64,000 nucleotides of DNA from Cymodocea nodosa (GCA_036874045.1 CM072340.1:1317001-1381000); one strand, 5' to 3'; positions 1 to 14,600 are shown, counted from the first letter of the stretch. Numbers and translations: made by a program. Notes: a model not told the origin generated them from the letters alone.

Positions 1-2200
1 CTTATTTTGCCTTTTTTTTATGATGCCATATGTTAAGATTTTTTTATTAAAAAAATTATAATAAAGGGAATAAATTATTTCCGCATATTTCTTGCGGTGT
101 CTTTACAATGCACCACCTTTTTTTAGATATTTATCTTAAGATTTAGATATATTAACTTAAAATTTGTTTATAATGAATATTATATTTAAAATAAATATTC
201 ATAAAAAAATTATTTATTTTAGATACAATAATATATTTAAATCGTATAATGAACACCTACAGTATTTATCTAACAACCCCCGTTAACTTGAGATTCAGAT
301 CTCTTTTTTAACTGAGTACTTACGACCTTATTTTATCATTTTTTATGATATCATCCGTCGGGGAATTTTTAATAAAAATTAAAATAAACGGAGTAGATTA
401 TATTTACATGTTTTTTTTTTGTTAAGGAAGCCTCTGAATTTATGAGATTTTAGATTCATGTCCAAACAAAAAAATCATTATCAAAAAATAACATGTAATG
501 TAATTGATTTTTCCTTACTTTATAAAGCATACGAAGAAATAAAATCCTGAATATTAATGATATAAAGAAATTCTTGATCTTAAGAATTTCATTACATTGC
601 AAGCCTATGAGAAAAGATTTTTCCAATATTACTTTTGTGATCTGTAATATTTGCAATTGACTAATGTTAAGAAAATAAGTTGGTCAACGGTGTGGAGTTA
701 CATGTTTTCTATTAGAATTTAAATTGTTGACTATTAAAAGACATAAAATTTATTACCAGTCAAGTTGATTCCATCGCCACCTAATCGTCAATCGTTGACT
801 ACTCAACGCTAAAAAATAAACCTTTTAATTGAGCTTTAAGACTTATTTGTAATTTGATGGTAAGGAAAGTTAGAAAAATTTTAAAAAAATTTCTATTCTT
901 GCTGTATTTAGAAAAGTTTAGAAGGTAATTTTTGACGTATAAAAAGTAAAACATCAGAACTTTTTTTTTTCTGAAGGTTTGAGAATGGGTAAATAGTGAT
1001 TTATTTTATTTTAAAAATGATTCAATAATAATAATGTGAAAAATTATTCTTAATTCAAATAAGTAAGAAAAAGCAGGACTGAAATTTTTGATAGTGATTT
1101 ACCATAAAGGACTAGTCTATTCTACAAGTAGTTTTACTTAAGAGCAGAGTTGCAATCTGAAGTATTTATAAATACTTCACAAAAATGACTAAAATTGAAT
1201 ATTTAGCAAAATCAATTATTTTTAAAGACTATTGGGTTTGTTAATTTAGTGTCAATGATTCTTGACTGTGTATTGACCAGCTTTAATTAATTATTTGTCC
1301 TTGTTGTGATCTTTTGAGGCTTTCTTGTAAGCAATTCCAACTTTCATGGCACATTTTTCAGAGAACTTCCGAGAACAAATGGCTTTTGACTCTTTTCGTT
1401 TTGGCACCAAGAAGGAAAAATAAAAGTCAGATGAAAGCAGTTTCAATAAATGTAATTTTAACCAATGCCAAACAACACAATTGATTTTTCCTTATTTTGT
1501 ACGAAGAAAGAAAAATCTAAAATTAGATTAAAAAGCATTATCTATTATTATTACGAGAAAAACACAAAAGCATTTCTAAATTAAAATCTAATAAAACGGC
1601 AATCGTTACAAAAGTAAAACAAAATTCTTAAAGACTCTGCATCAAAATGATCGAAAAATCTCTCACCATTTATTTGATGACTAGTTTTAGTCCCTTGAAA
1701 TTCGAAAATGAGTAATTTATTCGATCAGTTGAAAGAGGTGCAAGTATTTTTGAGATTGACTTTTGATTTAAATATTATCAGTTAAATATTAAGAAAGAAT
1801 ATGTATTGAAAAAAAGAGTTTTTTTATGCTTGATATGTTCATTACGAGTTTTTAATTATGGTATTTAGTTTGATTAATATTTTGATGACATTTATAAACA
1901 GGCATAAATACTTTTATTTTTTGACTTTTTGGTTTTGTTCAGTTTTCTGTTTTTTCGTATACAAACGACGAATCATCAGATATTTAGTTTTAGGTTTCAC
2001 AATTTTTTTAATATAATTTTTTATGTAATATTTTTTTAGATGAAAATTGCAGAAAAACAATTCGTTTTCATTTTCTGAACGAGAAAAAGGAAAAGGAAAA
2101 GGAAAATATTTTTATATTAAATTGTTAAAATTCAATTTTAATATTTATCAAATATATAAATAATTATAAAAAATATCAAAATTTAATTCTAACTTCTTTT
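1..2200. other. AT-rich intergenic DNA upstream of the RING gene
   Basis: I see no convincing coding exon here; the only ORF (66 aa, minus, 456-656) is AT-driven and resembles nothing I know. A stretch around 485-545 (ATTGATTTTTCCTTA and GAAGAAA words) recurs loosely near 1480-1525, suggesting an old dispersed repeat. A purine-rich GGAAAA run lies at about 2088-2105, before the likely promoter of the downstream gene. Confidence 0.6.
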
Positions 2201-2601
2201 TTGTCATGTTCACGTAGAAACAAAACCTTTGAAGAAAAAAACGAAGAAATTGATGGTGGGTTGGATTTGCGACGGAGGATAATTGTAGCCCATGGTATGA
2301 TCTGTTTAACCGTTTTTGGGGCTTTCCTTTGTCTGCCATCGTCATCGTTCTGTCGTGCCTCCGTTCATTCTCGCACAATTCCCACCGTACTCAGGTTCTT
2401 TCCATCAACCCTCTCCACCAATCTTGTGGTCTTCTTCTCCCTTCTCCCTTTCTCTCACTATCTTTCTCTGTCCAAATCTCAGGGTTCCCCGGCTCTTCCC
2501 ACGCTCCGATCGCGATACCTGAATGGACACCTCTGCTCCCAGAAGAACCACCGAAATCTAGGGTTTGCTGTTCAAATTGGGTCAAAAGAACGACGACAGC
2601 C
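2200..2601 (+). promoter_or_regulatory. Probable 5' leader of the RING gene, pyrimidine-rich, with upstream ATGs
   Basis: The stretch before the start codon turns from AT-rich to C/T-rich (notably 2425-2480), as is common in plant 5' UTRs. It contains out-of-frame ATGs: one at 2292 followed at once by GTA TGA, one at 2297 opening a frame that runs to 2665 past the main start, and one at 2523 giving a 12-residue uORF that ends at 2561. The transcription start is not visible, so which of these lie in the mRNA is unknown. Confidence 0.4.
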
Positions 2602-5600
2602 ATGTCGACCAGATCCGACGGCACGTCGGACTCCTCCGCGATCGACGGGGCGCCGTTGCTCGTGAACCACGGCGAGGAGCGTGGCTCCCGTCGGGGTGGT
2701 GGAGTCAGCGGGCTTCGCGGTGCGGCGAGGTTTCTGAGGCAGGCGGGCAGCAGGAGGGTGATGAGGGAGCCTTCGATGCTGGTGAGAGAGTCGGCTACGG
2801 AGCAGCTGGAGGAGAGGAGGAGCGACTGGGCGTACTCAAGGCCCGTGGTAGTGCTGGATATGCTGTGGAACCTCGCTTTCGTGATCGTTACCGTTGGAGT
2901 GCTCGCAGCCAGTATGGACGAGTTTCCGTCGATGCCGCTGAGACTGTGGATTGTGGGTTATGCGTTGCAATGTGGGCTTCATATGGTGTGTGTTTGCATT
3001 GAGTATAAGCGGAGGCAGGCGCCAAGGGCGACGGAGGCAGCGAATGGAAGTCGCGGTGGTGGCACCGAACAGGAGCAGGATGAGGGAAGCAGCAGGTATG
3101 TTGCTACTAATGAATTTGAAACCAAAAATCAAGATCTTGGCAAGCTTATCATGCGTGATTCAGGTCCAGTATGCGAATATCTCCCTTTTATATGTGAAAT
3201 CGTGGCAAAGAGTGTATGCTAACTGCACATTTCCTTGTGATATAAATTGTACATTCATATCAAGTAACCAGGGGAATACTACTGTTGCATATTGAAACAA
3301 AATTCATGTTCTTTAGGAATATTTCGTTGGCTTGCATGGCTTATGGTATGCATCAGTCGAGCGCTACCTTTAGATCAAGTACTCACTGGCGTCGTATTGA
3401 AGAGTGGAAGGAAGCAAGGAGGAAAACATGGGAAGAGAAAGTAGAAAGATCAAAGTTTTATTGATAAATGGACTACCAAGGCAAAGAACCTTGACAACAC
3501 GTAACCTGAAACAAGGCGTCTTTAGCTTTTAAATTGGGCAACAAGGATAATGGGTAATTGCTAACTGATAGCAATTACTAAACATAGGAAATACTAATTA
3601 AGATACTAATTACTCCTTCCATGTGCGAGAATGGAAAATCCAGTGGAGGCCTTGCAGTTGGGCCTTAATTTAGGGTCGTGACAACTTCTCCCTCCTTGAT
3701 AGCAAACTCGTACTCAAGTTCAAAACTCGAAACATTTGGAAAGTGGTTAAGGAACTCCTTGTGATCAATCCAAGTAGCTTCTTCTTCGGTTTGTCCATGC
3801 CACTGAATTAATAGTTGAGGGACTAGTTGTTCATTGCAGTGGATTATGCATTGTTGCAGTACTTTAGTTGGTTGCATTTCAGTAGGCGGACTTGGAAGTT
3901 CTTGTGAGTTTATTGTTGGAGGATGGTAGTGATGTGGTTTCAATTGAGAGGCATGAAAGATTGGATGAATTTTTGAGCCTAATGGAAGTTGTAATTTGTA
4001 AGCAACCACTCCAATGTGTTTAACGATCTTGTATGGCCCATAATAGCAAGGTTGGAGTTTAGGTGTGTTGCATCCTTTGGTGGAAATTTGTCGATACGGT
4101 TGGAACTTAACATAGACTTGATCACTGATGCTATACTCCTTGTGATGATCCTTGTCCTTTATTTGTTTCATCCTGTTTTGTGCTATTTGGAGGATACAAC
4201 GGAGATTTTGTCAGACTTCATCTTTGTTTTTTGCTTGTATCACTACCTCAATATCTCTGACCATTCCTGGTATATATGACAAGAGCGTAGGTGAAGGAGT
4301 GCCATATAGAGCTTGATATGGTGAGATGCCTGTGGATGAATGGTGAGTGATGTTGTAGGAATGCTCTGCCTAGGAAAGCCATGATGTCCACGTTGGAGGT
4401 GTAGAGTGGTAGAAACACCTAAAGTAAGTTTCAAGGCATCTATTTAATGCTTCACTTTATCCATCAGATTCCAGGTGATATGTTGAGCTCATAGAGAGCT
4501 TCATTCCCATTTGCGAGAAAAGTTCCTTCTAGAAGTTGCTAGTAAAAAGGGGATCATGGTCGCTTATGGATTGTGTCGTATATGGGTGTTTGAGACCTAG
4601 GAAGTGACTGTACTTAGTTAGGCAATCTACTACAACCCTTATTGTTGTATAACCTTTGGATTTTGGCAGCCCATTGATGAAATCCATGGCTATGTCATGC
4701 CATGGTTGCTTTGGAATGGGGAGAGGTTGAAGTAGACTTGCTAGCTTGAGGTGCTCTACTTTGCATTGTTGGCATATGAGGCAATTGCGGATATACTCCT
4801 TTACTTCTTTAGAGATTCCCTTCCAGTAGAAACTCTTTTTTAAGGCCTCTAACAGTTTCTTGTAGCCATGATGTTCTCCTACCTTGGTGTCGTGTACCTC
4901 GACAATGAATTGATGACTGATGTCTGTTTTGCCTTGAAGAAATGGTTTGTGTTGCCCATATAACATGCCCCCATGGAGAGAATAATATGAGTTGGAGAGT
5001 TACTGTCCACATAATCCTGTAATTTCTCTTGCAAGTAGTTGTCTTCTTTGTATGCCCTTTTGATTGCAAGAAACCAAGTCGCTTGGGGGCCTGAAATTGC
5101 AGCTGATTCCATATTAATTGGTCGTCATGATAATGCGTCTGCGTCTGTTGCTTCATTGTGGCACCATTTTTTGTATTCTATATGAAAATTAAAACCCATG
5201 AATTTTTGGAGCCATTTTTGTTGTGCATTAGTGTGTAACCTTTGATCCAGTAAGTATTTTAAGCTTTCATGATCTGTTCTAATCACAAATTGTCCACCCA
5301 ACAAGTAATTCCTCTAACGTTGAACTACTATTGCTAAGGTTGTCATCTCCTTCTCGTATATGGGAAAATCACGTTTCTTTCCTTTAAATGGTTGGCTAAG
5401 GAATGCAATAGGTCTTTCCTTTTGCATTAGTATAGCTCCTATGCCATTTGAGCAAGCTTCACATTCAATCACAAAAGGCTCGTTGTAATTGGGAAGTGCT
5501 AGAACAGGTGCGGTGATCATGGTGTTTTTGAGTTGCTGGAAAGTGATGTGACATTCCAATGTCCATTCAAAAGCTCCCTCTTTAAGTTGTTGTGTAAGGG

Positions 5601-8600
5601 TCTCGCTATCATCCGATGTCTTGATAAATCGACAATAATACTTGATGAGCCTGAGGAACCCTCTATGTTCTTGGACATTCTTGGGCTCGGGCCATTCTTT
5701 TACTGCTTCTAGTTTATCATTTTTGGTGACAACTCCTTAACTTGAGATGACATGTCCTAAGTATTGAATTTGTTGGGTGCTAAACATGCATTTCAACCAC
5801 TTTGCTTTTAGGTGATGGTCAACCATGAGTTGCAGGATGAGTCGCACATGCTCGAGATGACTCTCCATATTTAGGCTATAGATTAAGAGGTCATCGAAGA
5901 AAATTAAGAGAAAATTTCTGAAGGTACCTATTGAAGAGCTTGTTCATAAGAGATTGAAATGTCTTCAGAGCATTGGTTACTCCGAATGACATGACAAGAT
6001 ACTCAAAGTGTCTTTGATGTATACGAAAGGTTGTCTTGAATGTATCTTCCACCTACATCCATACTTGGTGATAGCCTAAATGGAGATCTAGCTTGGAGTA
6101 TACAGAACTCCCTCCTAGTTCATCTAAGAGGTCATCCACCAATGGTACAGGGTATTTATCTTTTATTGTTTGTTTGTTAAGACCGTGATAGTTGATGTAT
6201 AGTCTCCAATCAGTTTTCTTTTTGACCAGTAGAACTGGAGTGACATAGGGGCTTGAGTTGGGTCTAATAAGACCATCTTGGAGTAACTCACGAAGATGAG
6301 CTTCAATTGTAGCTTTTTGTTGAGGGGAATATCGATAGGGTCCGTAGTTGAGGGGTTCGCTCCTTGTTTTCAAAGGAATGCCATGATCTTGTGGTCGCTG
6401 AGGAGGAAGAGTTCTTGGTCATTCGAACACCTTTTTGAATTAGGTGTATCTTTTACAATAGCTTTAAGGATTCCTCTTTTTCTTTCTTGGCAATTTCTAG
6501 CAAGAAGATTTCTTTGGCGTGCTTTACTACTGATGTGCAATTTTGAGTTTCTGAGAGGATCTTGGTTCATGGTGGCAGCCCTTGTAGCCTTCATCGTTTA
6601 TTTTCTATTGCAAATTGCATGGTCTTTTCTTTGTAGTGCCATTGGATGATACCCATTGTGTCTAGTCATTTGCTTCCTAGCATAACCTTATATATGGTTA
6701 GATTCATTATGAAATAATTGGCCTTGATGTCAAGACCTTGAACTTTTAGTTGTAGAGCACTATGTTACACATGAAGTGGGTCGACCTAAGACAACCTTAA
6801 CCGTCCAGTTACCTTTACTTTTTATTGGCCAGTTTAATTGCTGGACAACAAAGGTGGAGATAAAATTATGAGAGCTCCCTGTATCTATTAGAATTAATAC
6901 CTTTTGTCCTCTCATGCACCTTATCATTCACATAGTTCTTGTGGTTGTGAGTCTGCTAATCACCATTAGTGAAATTTCGGGTGCCGCCTCGAAATCTATA
7001 TATGGGTCATTCCTTTTGTTGCCATCTTCTTCCTGGTATAATTCCATTAAGCACATTTCAACCGGGTTACATTTGTGGCCCTTAATGTATTTCTAGTCAC
7101 AATTGAAACATATTCCTTGGGCCCTTCTTCTTTTGAATTCATCCCTCGAGATTCATCTTAATGGCTTCTACGGGACGATGTTAGTTGGATCCTTCCATGG
7201 TAAGGTGAGGGCAGATTCTTTTGACGGTGGGCAACAATTGACTCTTTGTAGGGCCTACTTGCTTTGTCTTCTCAAGTCTTTATAAGTCGCCAACTCCGTA
7301 GCTGCTTTGATGGAGTCTAGCTTCAGTGACCTTACATGGTATTTCATATCATTATTGAGCCCTCCTAAATAAATGCTCAAATGATGGTCTTCATATAACC
7401 CTTCGATTTGGTTGCTTAGCTCCTCAAATCGGCTATGATATTCTCCTAGATTCCCGTTTTGCTGAAGTGATGTCAGGGTGGCTAATGGATCAGTGATCTT
7501 CTTGCCAAACCTTGCTATCATAAGTTGAGAAAGTTTTGGCCAATCTAACGCTTGTTTCTTCTAGATAAACTAGTACCATCGCAAAGCTTCACCCTCCAAG
7601 TGATATATGGCAAGAGTGACCTTTTGGTTCCCTGGAGTGTCGTTGAAAAGGAAATATTGGTTTGCCTTGTATAACCAAGTGTTGAGTTGTTGTGTATCGT
7701 TGAATGATGGTAGTTTAATAGTTGGTCTCCATTGTCTACAATGTGTTTGTTCCTCTTCCCCTCGTGGAAAGTTGTCACTAAGATCTGAAGGGCGTTCAAA
7801 TTCGCCAAGATCTGAGTGGTAAGGTTGGTGCGAAGCTCTTTCATGGATTCCGTGATCATTGTTTTGAAGGCTTCCATTTCCTTTGGCTGTATAGTGTTGG
7901 CGCTTAGCTCTGATACTAGGTTGGTATGTGTTAGTTGAGCGCTACCTTGTGATTGAGTACTTACTGGCGTTGTATTGAAGAATGGAAGGAAGCAAGGAGG
8001 AAAACACGAGAAGAGAAGGTAGAAAGATGAAAGTTTTATTGATAAATGGACTACCAAGGCAAAGAATCTTGACAACCCATAACCCAAAACAAGATGTCTT
8101 TAGCTTTTAAATAGGAAAACAAGGATAATGGGTAATTGCTAACCGATGGCAATTGCTAAACATAGGAAATACTAATTACTCCTTCCATGTGTGGGAATGG
8201 AAAATCCAGTGGAGGCCCCGCAGATTGGGCCTTAATTTGGGGTCATGACAGTTTATATATCATTGAAAGTGTAGCAGTAACGTGCCTTGAAGCATTGGAC
8301 TTCATATCATTTGTTTATAAGTTCCATTTGTCATTTGTCATCTGCTTCTCCACAAGGATTTCTGTATAATATAACTTCTATTCATCAAAATTACAGTGTG
8401 GCAAAACATCTGGAATCAGCAAACACAATGTTTTCATTCATATGGTGGATTATTGGATTATACTGGGTTACTGCTGGAGGTCATGCCTTGACCACCGATG
8501 CACCTAAACTTTACTGGTTTGTTCAGCAAAGCATTGCCTTAAATTATCATTTTTTTCCGTAATGGTAATGACCATGATGATGTTTATATATTTTTTCATT

Positions 8601-11600
8601 GTTTTGCAGGCTTTGTATAGTATTTTTGGCTTTTGATGTGTTCTTTGTAGTTTTCTGTGTTGCCCTGGCCTGTGTGGTGGGCATTGCCGTCTGCTGTTGT
8701 TTGCCATGCATTATAGCAATCTTGTATGCAGTGGCCGATCAGGTATAGATTCTTCAAAATCCTCGTTCACACTTTGTTGTTAAAAGTAGATTTGATACTA
8801 AACATTATGAAGTCACTAAAAAAAATAGATTTGTGCTCAATGTGCGTGATATTTGATACCAGCCTCTATTTTTGGTTCTACCTTGACCAGATGTTTTTCT
8901 GTTTCTGCAATAATCTGGTAGCTCACTTAGCCAAAATTAATATATTAGGTCAGTGTATGTGACCAGTTATCTGGTGCAGAACAAACATGCTATGTGTGTT
9001 GATTTATGCATCAACTGTTTGTTGCATAAGAACTCATAGCTAGATAATGTTTTGTCTAAAATTTTCTGGGAGGGGATGGAAGAAAATAAAAATCTTGCTT
9101 AATGACAAGGATTACAATCACCCATATAGAACACATACTCAGCCTTCAAGATACCTGCACACGGCATACACAGTCAATGTCATAAATGGGTGATAGAAAT
9201 TATAATAAAAGAAAGGAGGCTTCCTCATCCGATTTTTACGTAATTTCAAAAAAAAAAAATTATTGTAATTTTACCAAAATACAAAAATACCAATTATTTA
9301 TAAAATAAAAAAAAACCAGCTAAGTAATATAAATTTCCACACCCAATACCACAACGTCTCCCTTTTTCCAAAAAAAATGACCATGCATCCCCCTCCTCCC
9401 TTCCTCTCTCTCTCTCTCCAATTTTTTCTCTCCTTCCAACGATCATCCACAATATTATTGGCATCATACCCATTACCCACCCAGCAACTTTGCAATACTA
9501 CCACTAGTTCACCATATCCATTACATTAATAATTTTTATAATTTCTTGTAAGTATTTTAAATCTAATACATTAAAAAATAACTCATGCAAGGCATGGGAC
9601 CATTGCTAGTATTATATATGTCAGGATCCATCTATATTAATTGCCTTCATCATGTTGGAGCATCCAACATGCTACATAATGATTTTTGTGTTCTTTAAGC
9701 AATTGCAACACAGAACAATATAAATAAGATGAAATAAAAGTTAGTACTAGATGTAGGAATAAGAGTAACAGTAGCCATAGTTTTCTAGATAAATTCAATC
9801 ATTGATATGAATCAGTTTTTGATGACTTGATCTGATAATCGGGTGTAGTATTGAAAATCTCATGGATTGGTTGACTTTGGATTGAGTTAGATTTGGATTG
9901 GCATATTGGCTGAATCTTGGGATTTTTTGTATTGAACAGATTCAAATTGGTCAATCCTTTTTCCATGCTGATTGTAGGTGCATCTGATGAGCTGTAGGTG
10001 ATTTTCCCCCTCTTCTTCAATCCTCTCGATCTCTGCTCCAATTGGGTAGATCTTTGTGTCTATGAAATAGAAGACCCTTGATCTACACTCTAGAGCTGCT
10101 TTTCTTGGAAAAATGCTTCAAATCAACACTTTATTTCTCTTCTACAGTTCTATCTTAAGATGACTCTCATCTCCATCTCATGTCTTTTATTTTAAAGCAG
10201 ATCTAAAATATTTATTTTATGCTTTAAGTTTTTTTATAATTTTTAAATTTTTTAATGAATATCATTGATTTTCTATGAGTATTAGTCAATATATTAGAGA
10301 ATATTTGTAATATTCAGGAAATATTGCTTATTTTTAGTGAATATTAGTGATTTTTAGTAAATATATTTGTGAATTGGATTGATTTCATTTGATCAATTAT
10401 GAAAAAGATGATTTTTTAACATATGTTATTGGTCTTACTTGTAGTAGTGAAGATGTTGAGTGGATCAGATTGAAGTGTAAGTGATCATAAGTAGGATCTT
10501 GGTTGGTTTCATGGGTTAGTAGCTACTAACCAAATCTTGGTTGGTTCCATGAGAAGAAAATATGAGATGGCATGTCTACATTGAAACAACATTTGGTTAG
10601 TAGCTATGATAACATAACGAAATGTCCTTCATGTTCTATTGTTGTCAAAGATTAGATGAGAAAGTTACTGTGGGATACAAAGGTAAAGAAGAGTGAGAGG
10701 AGTAAGAGAGATGAATGTTTTAGAAGTATCTTAGAGTAGGAGGTCGAGAGAATTCCATATCATGATAGAGAAGAGTAGAAAGTGAGACAAAAATGTCAGA
10801 TTGAGACACATGTTTAATTCTAAGCTATGGTACAAGGATTCCATTAGTAGAAAGCTCATGTCAATTGTGAATAATCACACAATTTTAGAGAATGTCAGAA
10901 AATGTGTTGTGGTTAAGAAGCTCATTTTAAAAGTTTTAAGATTGGTTGATGGGGATATGAAACTCATGATAAGTTTCTTAAATGAAACTATGAATTTGAT
11001 GAGAGAGGTGTTGTGGCTAAGTATTGTAAAGCACTAAGGGATACCTTGATATTATCAAGGAGAGAGAGTTCAAGATGCTTCATCCATTGCTGAAGCTAAT
11101 ATGTGATTATTTACCAATATTTATAATCCTAATCTTACCTTAAATGTTTTATGTTCTTATTGTCTTTTGCTTGATCTGCAACATTATATTTGATTTTATG
11201 GTTCTATCAAGAATAAGAGCTTGATTGCAGTGTTGACCTTATCACGCCATTAAAAATTGCCATCAATAAAATCAAGCCAGATATCAAAGCTTAGGTACAG
11301 TTCCTGAGTGAGAAAGAACTTAAAGGACTATTTAGGTGATTTTGGATACACCTTATCGATGTACACAATGCAATCCAAATGGCACAATGGATAGATATGA
11401 AACTCAACTCTTTGCACATAGTTTCAATCCAACTGATGGAATTGACTGTGTAAAGAAGACATTTTCTCTAGTTGCAAGATTAACTTAATTAGAGTGCTTC
11501 TTTTCATTGCCATGAATAAGACATAGAAGATGTGAAGAATGTCTTTCTTTATGATGATTTGACAAAGCGTTAATGAAACAACCTTTGGAGTATGTTATGC

Positions 11601-14600
11601 AATGGGAGAATAGAATTTGCCATCTAAAGATGACAATTTATGATTTGAAGTAGAGTAGTTGAGTAGGTAACAGGTAATGATGCAGCAAGTATATCAAAGA
11701 TGGGAATACCTTAGGATACATTTTATCTGTAAGAATATGAGTAAGCCATGTTACTTCTTAGGCACTGAATTTGCCTATTCCAAGGGAGGATGTTTCTTCT
11801 TAGAGGAAGTATACTTTGGATTTGTTGTAGGAGGCAATACTATTGAGATGCAAACTTGAGAGTACACCTATAAGGTAGAATCTAGTCTTTAGGGTGATAC
11901 TTCAAATCTGTTGGATGATTCAGGCAGATATAAGAGGTTGATTGGTAAATTAATCTATTTTACAATTACTCGATCTGACATTACCAATGTTTTTGATTTA
12001 CTCTTTTATTTCATGCATGAATCTAGAATAGGTCACTGGGAAGGAGCTATTTGAGTGCTAGCCTATATTAATTGGGCCTTGGAAAGACCTGGTTTACAAG
12101 AAAAACAATCACTTGAAGGTTAGTGCATTTTTCAAATTAGGCTACATAGGAGACAAGGTGACAACATATGTGGTGTAACTGTACATATGTTGGAAAGTAC
12201 ATAGTGACGTGATGAATTAAGAAACAGAATGTGGCATCTACATTCAATGTAGAGGTAAAGTATAGATCTATGACTCACTGTTTGTGAGATGATGTGGATC
12301 AAATTTTTTTCTTCTAGAGCTTAGTTTTTTAGTTGAGGTTTCTATGAAGATACATTGTGACAACTAGGAAATCATATTTATTGTCGATAATTCTACATTC
12401 TATGAGAGAACAAAATATATTGAGGTTGATTGCAATTCTATTCGAAATGTAATGATGTGTACATCATTTGTACATGGTATACTGAATCTTCAAAGAAACT
12501 AGCAAATATCATCATTGAAGGCTTGAGTGTTGGGATTTTTGAGATACTTTGTATCAAGCTGGATGTGATTGATATATATATATACTTGAAAGGAAGTGTT
12601 AGAGCTTATTATATTATTATTTATGTATAAAAGTTTGTAGTAAGGTAATTAGATGCCATTTATATTCAAGTCTTATATATGATTGTGTTAGATGTATTTT
12701 TATTTGTATTAGTGTAGATGGGTAAATGGATATCCATGTAAGGCTATGTATACGTAAGCCTGTTGTTAACTTAAAAAAAATAATTTATTTTCTCTCTAAT
12801 CAACATGGTATCTAAGCTTTCTAAACCCTAATTCTGTCACACACCTAGTCATCACCTACCACACCTTTCACTGGCCTTCTCCATCAACTAACAAGGCCTA
12901 TCAGTCCCTCCTAGGCCCCAAGCATTACCAGGTGTCCTCTCCTAGCCAACCAGGAGCAACTGGTACCCTCCTTAACCCTAGTTGGCAGTTGTAATCGGTC
13001 AAACAGGGTTATTAGTGGCCATTCTAGCCACCAAACAAACCTTTTCTGTGCTCCACCCCCTCTTCCTGCCCTTCACCTTCCATTTCATCTTTTTGAGACA
13101 ACCAATGGTAGTTGCAGATGGCCAGTGGTTGTTCCATGTTTTAAATGGTTGCAGTCAAGTTTTATCAGCAGTTTTCAGTTTTCCTAGCTGTGTGATGCCC
13201 TAATAGCTACCAGATCAGTCTATGGTAGTTAGATTAGGAATCTTCTATGTTGACTCAGATGGGGAAGTGGTGTATTCCAAGCATTCAGGTAGTTTTTTTT
13301 AAAAAAGTGGTGTATTCCAAGCATTCAGGTAGTTTTTTTCAGTTACAATAGGCCATTCTCATGATAGTTGGATCAAAGGTTTGACTACCACCTCGATTAA
13401 GTTGGATGGGAAAATATTATTTATTGCAGAACAAATCTTTTGATTCCTTTTTGGGTGCCCACTGAAAGATTCGAATAATTATGCAAGATCCATCAGAGTA
13501 TGAAGATTGGTTAGCTGATGATTTAGTTGTAATTTCATGACTAGTCAACAATATGAATGAGTAGATTGCATGAAGTTTTATGATGCTAAAGTTGACCTGG
13601 AAATTATAGGACAATCTCTGGGTCACAAATGGTAGTGAGAAAAATTCTTAGATCTATAAGATTTATGAGTATATATTTATGCATTAGCAAGGAGAGAAGA
13701 TTGTTAGAGCAGTACCATAGCAAGTTTGGGTCTATTTGATAAATTGGATATTTATCAACCATTTGTGTTTGATAACTCTAAGATACGGCAATACAGGGAA
13801 GAGCTGATGGTTGTAGCATTTCTAGTAGGTCTTAATTCAAAGTTTGCAGCACAAATCAAAGGGCAAATCCTTTGTGTAGAGACTTTCCTCACACTTTAGA
13901 CTTCTTTTTCATTGGATTTGCATATTTTGATTGTCACACCAACATGCATGAATTGTCAGCATTAGTGTCTACTAGTCAAGGTCATGGTAGCAAAGGTACA
14001 CATGGCAGGAGGTTGTTGTGGAAGTATGTGTGACAAGAAGTGTAATCATTGTAGCAGGACTAATTACATGACAACGGATTATAAATAGTTGCAGAAAATT
14101 CTGTGCTTCCTTCCTGTGGAGCAACAAAGAGAAACATATCAATTGGGTGAGACGCTCCTAAATAACCAAACCTAAGGAAAAGGGAGGCCTTGGGATTAGA
14201 GATCTGAATGAGGTAATGCAAGCCTTGCACATGAAGATGGTGTGGAGACCTCAACTGCAGCAGCCCTTGGTCGAGAGCTCTTGCAGATTTATTGTCCAAG
14301 AAAAATCAGAGTTCTGGAGGTTTTACTTTCAGTGCCAAACAGATCCAATAAGCAGGGTCTAGATGGATCTGCAAGAGTTTTCCTTGTCTCATGGGATCTC
14401 TCCGCAGGCCAGCAACAAACCTAGTGGTGGAGTGTGGTTAAATTGGTGCAAACCGGATGAGAAATCTCTAAGATTGAATACAGATGGGGCAGCTGCTCAG
14501 CAACATGCTTTGGGTGGTGGCGTACTTAGAAACAGAAAAGGGGAGTTGGTTTTTGCTTTCAACAACTACTATAGAGCAATAGACAGCATCTCGGCAGAAA

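Larger units (their letters stand above)
3344..8250 (-). mobile_element. Ty3/gypsy (chromovirus-like) LTR retrotransposon in intron 1 of the RING gene
   Basis: A 4.9 kb antisense element with two LTRs (3344-3683 and 7922-8250), both TGGTATG...GACA on the + strand. Flanking 5 bp are GCTTA (3339-3343) and GTTTA (8251-8255), a target-site duplication with one change. A polypurine tract (reverse complement of ACTTCTCCCTCCTT, 3684-3697) abuts the left LTR. A tRNA-Met-type primer site (TAGTATCAGAGC on the minus strand, about 7907-7918) abuts the right one. The domain order on the minus strand is gag, protease, RT, RNase H, integrase, then a chromodomain-like end. Many stops and frameshifts show that it is dead. 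Removing it with one duplication leaves an intron of about 390 bp. Confidence 0.93.

Noticed and set aside
2329..2601. In-frame extension of the RING protein upstream of its ATG
   Set aside because: The frame is open but contains no ATG before 2602; composition is that of a pyrimidine-rich leader, and the family N-terminus begins at 2602.
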